Position numbers and translations under genes: made by a program. Positions 11,001-23,000 of a stretch of DNA of 64,000 bases are shown here, in pieces. A model generated the notes under the pieces. It ran no database searches. It worked only from the letters and a program-made list of their open reading frames with translations, and was not told the DNA's origin. Origin of the DNA: Rhyacophila brunnea (Eukaryota > Arthropoda > Insecta > Trichoptera > Rhyacophilidae); the NCBI GenBank assembly GCA_022495005.1, contig JAGYXB010001948.1, positions 496,001-560,000 on the forward strand. Reading direction: 5' to 3'. Numbering within the stretch: position 1 is the first letter of the stretch; every line of letters starts with the position of its first letter.

Positions 11001-14000
11001 ATATTTCATTCAAAAAACACTTTTAGAAAATAAAAGGTTTATATTTTTTCTACTTTTTCCACATTTTATTTCATAATTTTGATATACAAGCGCTTTTATC
11101 CTAGCGTAAATTTTCAATTGGATAACAGTAAAAAATATGGGTTCATATTATTGAATAAAAAAATTTTATAGAGAACGTCGGTTTCGATTGTTTACTTGAA
11201 TTAATACTAACTTGTTGGTGATATTTGTACTTATTTATTAAATTACTGATTTATATACATTATGAGATTGCCTAATTTTATCATAGAAAAATTTGCTGTG
11301 TTTAAAATTCACCTACCGTATGTTTAAAAAAAAGGTTCCCTATCAATGACAAATTTTGTATTGTACATTGTAGTTATCAACGATAAATACAAACTTCATT
11401 ATTCCCATCCTAACCAAATAATAAAAAATATATGCCTATCTATAAAATATCCAAAGTTGTGTACCTATAATTTAATCGCATAATTTTAGAGTATTTTTTA
11501 CTATTAGCTATGGTTTTCGCAGGTTTCATCGAATTTAAAAAACTAAGTACACCATCTGCAAATTGTAGTTTTTTTTAATGAAAACAGAATAATATTAAAT
11601 TTTTTTTTCAGAATCTTGGTCAGTGCAAAAAACTGTTTTCATTTATGCATTTTATTTTGAAGAAATTCATATTTAGCTAAAAAACATGCCTATTAATATT
11701 AATTATATGTCAATGATAAATTCGATTTTACAAATAAATAATTGCACAGTGTCGTATCAAAGCAGTCTTTGTATAAATTATTATTATATCGTCGAGCGTT
11801 GAATGAACAACGGGTAATTAAAACCTCGCTGCCGAAATAATAATGAGTTCCAGCGGCTTGGCATTGTGGCGGGCAAAGGAAAAGTGTGCGATTCTCGTAA
11901 ACACGAGTATCTTCCATCTGAACGCTCCCATTTAGTTATGTGTAAATGCGGAATCTTAGCCACGTGGGTGCGATACGGGTGTCTTCCGTCTGAATGCTCC
12001 CATTTAATTATGTGTAAATGCGGAATCGAGCCACGCCGGTGGCTCGACACCGGTATCCCGTCTGAAAGGAGTGTCCAGGATCATGGTTTGAAAATACAAT
12101 AAAAACTCAATTTTGACCTACGACGAGCACGTGGGCTGTTAAGTGTTTGAACAAGTAGGTATTGTAAATCATGAACATCATTCTTATTGTAGGCTATAAT
12201 ATAAAGGCGTGCATTTTTGAAGCAAGTATTAATAGACAAATTCGAAAAGTTTTTAAATAACTGTCAGAATTTTAAATGAATGGTAAGTATTTATTTCAAA
12301 GTATCGGTATAAGCCCACCAGTTTTAATGTTGAATGTAAAATATTGGTACAGCAAGAAATAATATTCAAAAATCAGTAGTAAAAATAAATGATTATTATT
12401 TAAATGACATGGGCCAATCAATGACATTAATATGGACGAAGTATCTGGAAAAAAAAATGACACTCACTATTTTGTCGGGTCTGCCGAATGGCATAATCTG
12501 TTCTAACGCCATTACAATAAAGGTGATATTGCTATAAATTCCCGATGCTTTTTGTTGGGTCTGCCGAATGGTTCGGTTCGAACGGGTTCGCTCAAACGAA
12601 CATTGATACTAGAAACACTGTTCTAACGCCATTACAATAAAGGTGATATTGCTATAAATTCCCGATGCGTGATATCGCATAATGGATATTGCGTGACGTC
12701 TACCTATGCACGTGCGAATGTCGCTATGAGTGAATTTACTTGCTAGCTACTGTACTGAGTGCGTCGTCCATTAATAATGTCATTGGGGCCAATAGATAAA
12801 ACCAATATCCATTATTATTTTGATAGTATGAAAAGTAAAAAACATTCAATGGGGCGCACTGCATTTTAGGGTTACCATTATCGCATATAAAGTATATTAG
12901 TCTATGTATTCATGAATATCGGTAAGAACAAACTATTTATGATTACATTATTATTAAAAGAAGATCAACTAAGAAGTCGCACAGGTGCAGAAAAAAGAGC
13001 TAGATGGACATTTCACACAAGAAATGCGAATAACCTCAAAGATTAAATTAATAATTGATCAAAAATATAGGTAATCTAGGTAGGTACTACAAATATTACA
13101 GAAATCATATTAACAATTTTTTTTTTAAAACTAAGTACATTTTTATTACTTATTGTCTAATTTTATAAAAAAAAAAAATCTCAGTTTGGGTACAACAATA
13201 ATAATTAATAGTATGATATTAAATTTATCTCAATTAAAATTGTATGCTAAATTAATTAGTTAGGGTTCGTGGATTTTTTATAATTTCACATGTTTTGGAC
13301 CCACCACTACAAAAAAGGTTTTTTTCAACGTCTTTTAAAATTACTAATTTAAGTAAGTATATTAATTATTTATATATGTATATTATTATTTTTACTATCA
13401 GTGTAAATGCCGAATCAGATAATAATTTAATATTGTCAATTTATTATAGTATGTAATGTAAACAAGACCATGAAACTTAAGTCGTCCGATTTGTCTATGC
13501 TCTGATACTGATCAATGAACGAATAAAAAAGTCGAGCTGTCAAAAGTCAAAAGTTGCGATTATCGGAATGTCGAAATTGAAGGACAAGATTTTTATGTTA
13601 TCGTTTGACTGTAAATAATTTGTTTCCCATTGTTTATTCGAGGGATGTGTATTCTAGATTATCATTTTCAATCATTCACATTGATCGACATCGGTCGTTT
13701 TTAGTAATAGGTTGTATGTAATTGATACGTAATTGAAGGAAACGTCCTATTCTGTCATATATTTGTTACCATTAATTATTATTGTGAATTTATGAACATA
13801 AGAAATATATTTATTGTAAACAACTGAAGTCTGTCTTATTATTTAATTCTGATATTGAAAATAATATGTAATAAACACTATACAAGTCTGAAGTATGTCT
13901 TGTTATTATTGCAACGTTGAAAATATATATAATAGACACTACAATTGTATTTAACTCCGCAATGAAGTAGAGATTAAGGGTTGGAATCTCACAAGGTAAG

Positions 14001-17000
14001 GTTACATATATCTTTGAAGTGCGCTTAGATCAAGAGTGTATGCCTAACAGCTACCTACAACTGATGGTTCGGAATGTGCAGTTAAGTTACAGCTGATAGT
14101 TAAAATGAAATAACATCTTAAAGGCACTAGAAGCTTGCTCAGGAGACTCACATTGCATCATTGAGCCATTTTATAGATACACAAATGCTGCTACAGTAAA
14201 TGAGCGTAAGGGATGAAATAATAGAGAAATACTATTCTAATAGTACAATCTGTTCTGGAGAGCCAGATAGAAAGAATAATACTATCCTACTAAATTTAAC
14301 ATAATAAAGAAGCTACTAAATAAGTTATTTCTGTAAAAGAAAAAATCTGTCCAAAATAGATTTTATTCTGACAAATTTATATTTATACTTACCATTAATT
14401 ATTTAAATAATTCCCTATAACAATTTAAATACTTCCATTGTTATTATTTTAATACTTACCAATAATCATTTTTTTACTTGCTGTTCATATTAAATAATTC
14501 CCACCTTTTTAATAAAATACTTGCTAGATTTTTTATTAAAATACTTGCTGTTATTGCATATATCGTCGCCCTCAAGGAAGAACTCACCAACCAACAAAAG
14601 TAAAATCCTGAGATAATCGACTTTTAAACTTTTTGAAAATTTTAAATTGCTCTCATTAGAAAACGAAAATACATAGAAGGAAACGGTTTTTTTTGTTTGA
14701 TTGGTTATTTTTATGATTATGTACATTACATTTAAAACATTTAACCTTTTTCCTGACTTTTTCCATAACACAAATATCTTTTCTATGTAGTTGGTGAATT
14801 TTTTGTTTTTGTAATTTTTAACATAAAACGTATAGATAGAATTTTGGTGATTTTTTCTAAGATAGAGTTAAAAATTGCAAGATTTTCTGTATAAATAACT
14901 CATTTTGAGCAAAAACTGTATTTGGTGAGTTCTTCCTTGAGGGCGACGAATATACTTACTCAATAATTTTAAGCCTAATATAAACAAATGAATCAACGGA
15001 AAAGAAAAACAAACATTAAAATGTCAATTTGCGTATTATGTCATTATCTAAATTCGAGAATATAATTTTTTTACTTTCAAAATCAATAAAAACAACCAAT
15101 CTTTCCTCCATAAACACCACCATCAATCTATTATTGTATAGACAACCTAAAAATGGTAACCGTAAACATTCAATAAGATAACATAGGTAAAAAAGTAAAA
15201 AATGGGTACACTATAATAAAACTCTTAATAAAATTATAAATCTTACTGGTCTACTGCATTTTTGATCAACATAGAATACTGTGGCAAATTGATGTGAGCA
15301 AGCATGTTGACAGCGCAAAGAAGCATAGCAGTTGGGTTGGCAACATTCTTGCCGACAGCTTCTGAGAAGGTGTGACGCGCACCCTAAACAATTAGAACAC
15401 ATACAGTAAGTTATTATCAGCGTAGAGGAATGCATAAAAATTAAATACATATTATGTTGGTTATATATTTAAGACGTGGAAAGTTATAATCAAGACGGAA
15501 TTATGTTTATGATATGTTCAATTGCGATTTATATTGACCTACGATAATAGTAACTATTGAACAAAAAAAAAATGAATTGATATATACAAATAAAACTTAC
15601 TGGTTCAAAGACGACACATCTTGCGCTGAAAGAAGCACCAGCCACGACACCCGCACCGCCCACCAATCCTGAAGCCAGGTTATCCACAATGTTTCCATAC
15701 AAGTTTGGAGTTACCATCACATCAAATTGGTGAGGATTGGAGACCATTTGCATCGTACAATTATCCACAATCATCTTTTCAAATTCAATCTTCGGGTACA
15801 TCTTCGCCATCTATATTTGGGACAGGCAAATAAATAAACTAATGGTTCACAATGTATAATTTTTACTGCTGAGTTTTTGTTTAGGCAGTATGCTTACTTT
15901 TCTCATAAAATTATAGTTATTTTATTTTAAAGTTAACCTGATCACTCTGATACGAGATATCTCGGCAGTAGTCAGTGCAAATTTATAAGACGGTTTGGTG
16001 CAGATCGGCTCAAAAATAATTATTTATACTAAAAGATTAAATTCAAATTCCATGAAGTATTAATATTACAATAAAATTTAATTAAAAAAAATATTTTTTT
16101 GGTTCAAATATAAATCTTAATGAAATCAAATCATAAAACATAAAGCTTTACCATAAACCTTAGAGCTGAAAGTCTGGAAGTCACAAATTCAATATTTTGC
16201 AGGAGAGCAGTTTTAACCAAAAACAATCAGTCAAATGTCGCTACAAATGAAACTTTTCAGATATCCTCAATTATTTTACTAAATTTGTAAATTGTAAAGG
16301 CCATTCGAGGTTAGACTTTTTTTTTTTGATTAATTTATAATTGGGAAATTATTGGACTTCAGCACTATCTGCTCTGAAGTGTCCATTGTATAATGTCGAT
16401 ACTATGGACTTGGGATTTTAAATATGTAATAAAACATGTAAGATAATATCATTTAAAATTATATTTTTGTAATAATAATAATTACAGGTATATTTTAAGC
16501 CATTACACATGATGTAAACATAATAAGTAATAATAATAAAAAAATAAAAAAATAACAACAAACTTGTGTAATATTGTCAAAATTTTATGAATTTTGGCTG
16601 AATGAGACTGTTAAAATCCGACATAAATAGTGCACACTAAACTTTGCCAGTCATAAGTATTTGTTTTCATTGAACCAATACTACAATAGGCAGATAGTAA
16701 TAGTTAGTTTTTTTTAAAAAATAATTAAATCCTGCATAAACCAAGCCAAATAATATTTGATTATAGCTTAATTTTAAATCTTAAATACACTAAAACACTC
16801 GACGACACGGGTGACGGCCAAAAACACTATAAGTGTGACTTCAGTATTGCTAATCTACTTAAAATACTCTCTCACGTTCGGACTAATACTCCGTATGTTG
16901 GACTTCCGCACTTTTCCAATTAATCTTTTTGCTATAGGTTAAAGCAAAAATGACTTAAGCTGGACATCCACTCTTTCAGCTCTAAAGTATAATAATTGTA

Positions 17001-20000
17001 CTACCGTCGTTTGAAGAGTAAGTATTTTGAAAACATTGGACTCCCTAATTTTCAGAATTAACAGAACGTGAATACACATTTAAATCTGCATACTTAACAC
17101 AAAAACGATAAAAATGTGACTTCCGCTCTTTCTTTCGCTTCTGTGTGAAAATTCTTTAAAAAACCTATTGCATTAATAATAACTTCCTTACTCTGTCGTT
17201 TCAAAGGAATACCACGTCCAATTTTTGATAACATCGTAGAAATATGTGGATAGAGATATTACTGGTAATAAAAATTAAAAAGTTGAAAATTAAAAAAGAA
17301 AATGTCCGAATAACGTGTATATTCAAGCGCTTTGTTTTAGGCCACACTGTTATATTAATAACAATTTTGACGTCAGCCAATGAGGGAGCTTGACTGCATA
17401 TACATATCAAGCAAATTCTTTTGGATAACAAATATTATGTTGGTGTTAGTGACCGTCTTAACACATCTTCGTCGGAAAATGGCAAATGCCGTTTTTCGCA
17501 GATTGTCAGTCGAATGCAGAACACGGCAAAAGTCGTTTTTGTTGACTGTCGGTTGTTTGCGGGAAACGGTTTTTCACGGGTTTGTATATCGGCGTGAAAT
17601 AAAACCCCGCACCTAATTACCGTTAGTTCTACTTCTTCGCTAGATTATAAGAGTAAACAAAGAATTAACTGTCGTATAGATTTGTTTTGCTATCTCAATC
17701 TCTAGTTCAGTTTCAGTCATTTCACGTGTCGGACTATTTTTCATATTGCTCGCTTGATTATCAACAATGGAGTGTATTGATTCTTTGGAAGAATAAATAC
17801 TATGATTCATAAGTTGAATGGTTTTTTCAAATTAGGCGCGGCAACCGCTAAAGACCCTTTTTTGACAAGAAGCAATAAAACTCATGAGTTATTATACACT
17901 GAATGTTCGCCAACAGCATTTAGGCGACACGTATTTCTCAAATATTTACGCGATCAGATTTCACACATCCGGCGATTGTAAACTTTAATATTGAGTGCCA
18001 TTTACTAAATTGATATCAGGTTTTTATATTCAGCTTAGAAATATAGTGAAATTATGATGTAATCAAAGTATTTATAATTTATTTTTAATAATCAAATGTC
18101 ACATATGATTTCTTTGAAAATTTCAATTGAAAATATTGTTTGGTTTAGAAGTTGTGTTAATTTTAAGAAAGCAATATATTTTTGTGCTGATCGCGAAAAA
18201 CGCCCGCCACAGGATAGTGTCTATTGTTCCAGGCACCTGATTAAAGTGTTAAATATAAAATTCACCTCTACTAATAATTCGGTCAAAACAAATAATATCA
18301 AAATTGGACACTTACTGACATCTATCGGAATGTTCCTAAAACATTGTACTATTGATTTTACCATCGATTTACCTTGAATTTTGTCAAGTGTTACAACTGA
18401 TATTTTAGTTAGTTTTTTAATTTAATTTTTCGCAAATTATATTTGGCCTGTTAGGTACTGTTAAGGCCTTTTTTACGGCAGCCAAAAGGAACAATAATGT
18501 AAAATGACTAAATAAATTATTATTCTTTTATTCAATATTGAATACATATTTAAAGATGTTAGAATCTTATTTTGAAAGTATATAATTTTGAAAAATCTCA
18601 GAAACATACTATGTAGAAAAAAATTGGACTGAGTGGGATTTGAGTTCACATTTTTCACTGTCCAGGTGACTGATTTTATTCTTTGAAGCTATCGGTCCGC
18701 ACATGACTCTACGAATTAATTCTAGTAAGAACGCTGTAAATATGGAGATGTTTAAAACTTCAAACATTGAAAACATTACCTCTTCGCAGCTTCTCAAGAA
18801 AAGACCGTCTCCCAATTTCATGATATTGGCTTTGTGTACTGCAGTCACCTTCTTGCGGTTATTTTTGGTGGCATAGTCGAATGCGAACTTGGCAATCCTT
18901 TGAGACTTGGTTTTTGTAACAATCTTCAGACATTCCACGACACCTGTGCTCGAATAAACCGAGACAACAAATTTAGATTATACATACCAGTAAGTTTATT
19001 TTGACAATCTAGTATACATAATAATGAAATAAAAATCAGAGTTCAACCGCGTAAGCACCAGTTCAATTATTTAAACCACTTTGAAACAAAAGCATTACTA
19101 CATATTTTAGCCTACAACGACAATATATGATATATTAATCATACCAGGAACACACTCATGTTCGAGAGCAGAATATTCTCCTTCCGTCTGCTCTCTGATG
19201 ATGACACAATCAACATTGGAATGACGGCTCCTTACTCCGGGCAGAGATTTAACATGAACCACGTTTGCGTACAGATCCAATTCGTTACGCAATTTCATGT
19301 TCAGCGTCTGGAGTTCACCAGTGTGGGAGAAATCTGGGGTGGCCAAAATACCCTGAAAATATTGATGCGAAGATATTAGTTATCAATTAATCTGAAATTA
19401 ACAAGATTCTCATTGGCAAATCAACCGTGAATACAGATTACCCATGATAAATCGTGAATGAATACAAATCTATCATAAACTTGTCCATTATGGACCAAGC
19501 ATGATATTTGAGGTTATAATGCATAGAATAATCTTTATAAGCGGAAAGAAAAATACTGAAGCAAAGAATAGATGAAATTACGTCTATTATTACATTACAT
19601 AGTATGAAATGACACAATGCCTAATCAGAGTCCTCAATTTACTTGTTGTACAAAATGAAATTAAATAACTGGTTGGGCCATTTATATTCCCATTCCGTTC
19701 CTTTATTTCCCCACATCCTAATCCCCGGTGTTATTGTCACCAGACAATCAATAAGCAATTACGGGTCAAAAGAATACCGTAATTGCAAAGAGACACTCAG
19801 TTACTACCAACCAATCGACGCGAGCTGGCTTCTGACAGCTTACAGTGGCTAGTAATTCCATTGAAAACTCAAAACATATCTGAAAGATATTCGTTCAATC
19901 ATAAACACAAATCATTATCATTCATCAAGATCATAATCATCCATAAACTGTGAAACAAGTGAGCGAACAGGGTGACCCAAAACAACCAGTGCGTGTGTGT

Positions 20001-23000
20001 ATGACCTGGGACCAGTGCCAGTGCGCGCCTGCCCTCATCTCATCAAATGGTCAATGCCACATCTTCGTGTTCATCACCCCCTTCCCCTATATCCGGAATT
20101 CCCAGCATCACCACCATCTAAATAATACAGTCCACTTTTCGAAATGCTCAACCAATAACAAAGTATGTAACATAATCGAGAATGCGTTTCTAGGCTTTTG
20201 AGTAGAAAATAATATTATGTAGTGTTTTTTTTAATCATAATTTTTCCTGGATACAAGAATTGTGAGATGCTTGATCTATTTATCATAATAGTGGCAATCA
20301 TGTTCCACAATACACTAAATTCTTGGGAACTATTCTCTCGGCTGGCTTAAAACTTATTTCAAAGAGGATACCTGGAATATATAATAAGTACAATGGTTTT
20401 GAAACAAAGTTTTAGTCAACTGTGTGAAATTATAGTTATAGAGTTCTCCTATGTAAAAACGAGTTCAATTAATTATGGTATACCTTAAGGCAAATTCTGT
20501 TCCTTGTGATTGATCCAGCAACATCTTCAAGAGGCGCGCTCAGGGTCGGGTTCACTTCAGAGAAGAAATAAGGCTCAAAGTCAACAGGGACATTGGCTGC
20601 CTAAAGTCACAAACAGTCAATACCACAATATTAACAAGGTTTCTAAGAAAAAAAGGAATATATTACATAATATAAAGTGAAACATGTTGCAGTGGCTATT
20701 AAAGGTTAGTTTTTTGCAACTAGACATAATAATTATCTTATACCCCATTAACACACGCATGGATTTACTGTTGACAGTAAGAAAATGTATGGGTAAACAT
20801 GTATTATCCTGCAGTTGGCAATATTGCATGCATGAATCAAACAAGTTTGGAAGCTTCTAAATTTTCATGTGACAGAAAGATTTTTTCGATTTAGTTAGTA
20901 GAACAATAGTGGCGAACCTGCCGGAAAAAAAACGGCTTTTCAGGTTGACCGATTTTCATTAGTTGTCAAATAGTACAAAATAGTACCATAACATCGCGTA
21001 TTGCTCACTCTTAAAGAATGAATTGGAGAGCCAGTCAGCACTTTATGTGTAAACAGTTATTGTCATGATAGTTTAAAATAAGCACTATTGCCGCCAGTAA
21101 ATCCATGCACGTGTACAGGCGCTATTAAGGTGTAACGACAATGTCCTGAATGCCAAAATCGCGAAGCTGAAATCCCAAAACATCTTAATTGTTATCTAAA
21201 GCTGAAATAACAAAAAAATGAAACTTTCTATTTTTTTAACATGACATGTCTGATCCTCATAATATAGTATATCATAATAGATCATAATATAGGCCTCCAC
21301 ACAGTGAAGGTTTGTATTAAGATTTTTTTGTTTTTGTTTTTATGAGAAACGGATGTTAGCCACTTGCTCAAACTGTTGGGTACATTCCCTTGACTCCAAA
21401 CACAAATTGATAAACAATATGTGTATTTTGCCATATCCAGGATTCAACCATGGAGCTGTCTTACAATTTGGGAGATTTATTAAGGGTGTAAATTAATCGC
21501 AAATCGCACTAGTCAAAATTCACATTAACAAAAAATATTCAAACATTTAAAAAATAGTTTACACATAAACTAAATAATACCCAACAAAAGTAACGAATGA
21601 CATTTTAAAAATATAAGTAAATTTGGTTTTGAACAGGTCACATAGAAAAGACAGGAAATTCACAAAGCGAAACAATATTTCACCAAGCAAAATAATCCCA
21701 TGTCTAGTCTTTGGTCATGTCATGTTTCAGATCAAATAAAGTATGATAATTACTGTAGAAATTGTTGTTTTCACAGCCTCATATCAATAAAATAGAATAT
21801 AAGAGAATATGGATAGATAATAATATTTTTTAAGACATACAAAATACCATTGCTCTATCTATATAATAATTATAAACTTTCATCAAATTATTTTTCTTGA
21901 TTGAGTTTGGTCATAGACTTATATACAATTATATCTGAATATAATATGTATGTACCTACAATACTATTAAGTACTATTACGTACTCTATAATAAAATATT
22001 CTTTTAATTAATTTAACTGCAAAGAGCAAAATATATTTTCCGTTGATACACCTATTCATTTTTGAGTATTACAATAGTCTATTTATTGACAAGTGAGAAC
22101 TATTTCTTTTCATAGTACTAGTTACAATCTACCTTTTGACAGTAAAGTTGTCGATCATTTGTGAAAACTATCTATTTAATAGTTTATTAATACCTATTAT
22201 GTTAGTGAAAAATTATGAATGATTTTGTTGATAAAAATGCAAGAAAAATATCACCTTGACAAGGTAAGTAAGCACGTAATACAACCACATTATATTCGCG
22301 CCCCATACCTAGGGGTCTCCCGCACAATTTCTAATTTGGCGTGCCCTGCTCATATAATAAATTAATAACATAAGTATGTACAGTAGAGCCTAAATTATCA
22401 GGCACATGATTATGGAGTGATTATGATCTGGAGTATCAAATAGAGATTGAGCAACATTGGCTAATAACTTTGTAAATAATCGGTTGATATACTTGAAAAT
22501 CTGTGAGGCCTTTAGACCACTGAGAAAAAGCTGAAAAATTTAATAAAAACATACCTTGAAGACTTCTTGGACAGAATATACAAGTTCTGGCCCCACACCG
22601 TCTCCCGGGATCAGTGTGCATTTTGTTCTGCCTTCCTTTTGAGATTTTCCTTGCTGAAAAGTTGATTCATAGAAATGAGATAATTTCATATGACAGACAT
22701 ATTAACCTATTTTCCCATTATTCAGGCATCATGTTGACATCCTAGAAATGTGGGGATAGCAAGACATTGGTTGCTATTGGAATAAAAATATCAAAACAAA
22801 TCTTGCGCTAAGAAATCATTTTAAAATTTAGACAAAATTAATAATCTATTTTTATTCAAGAGTGGTAACAGTATGGAGTTTGTTTTAAATCAAATTATAA
22901 TAGGGTTATCAGCCCGTTGACTGGGATATTTATATATTTTCTTGATGTGTAGCATTAATGTGAATACACAGACATTTTGTCCAGGGTGATTTGATTTAAT

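Noticed and set aside
11866..12102. 78-codon plus-strand frame with repeated cysteine peptides
   Set aside because: The cysteines come from a DNA tandem repeat, with no splice context or conservation evidence.
13480..13950. Solo LTR of a retrotransposon
   Set aside because: Repeated TGAAGT..ACTACAA units were seen, but no inverted TG..CA ends, primer-binding site or target duplication.
15211..15246. IDH3B stop codon directly after exon 7
   Set aside because: The TAA lies inside the donor CA|GTAAGA. The conserved C-terminal exon with matching phase is present at 4963-5056.
17380..17616. 78-codon frame with basic residues in IDH3B intron 5
   Set aside because: No domain, splice or conservation support; it starts inside intron sequence and looks accidental.
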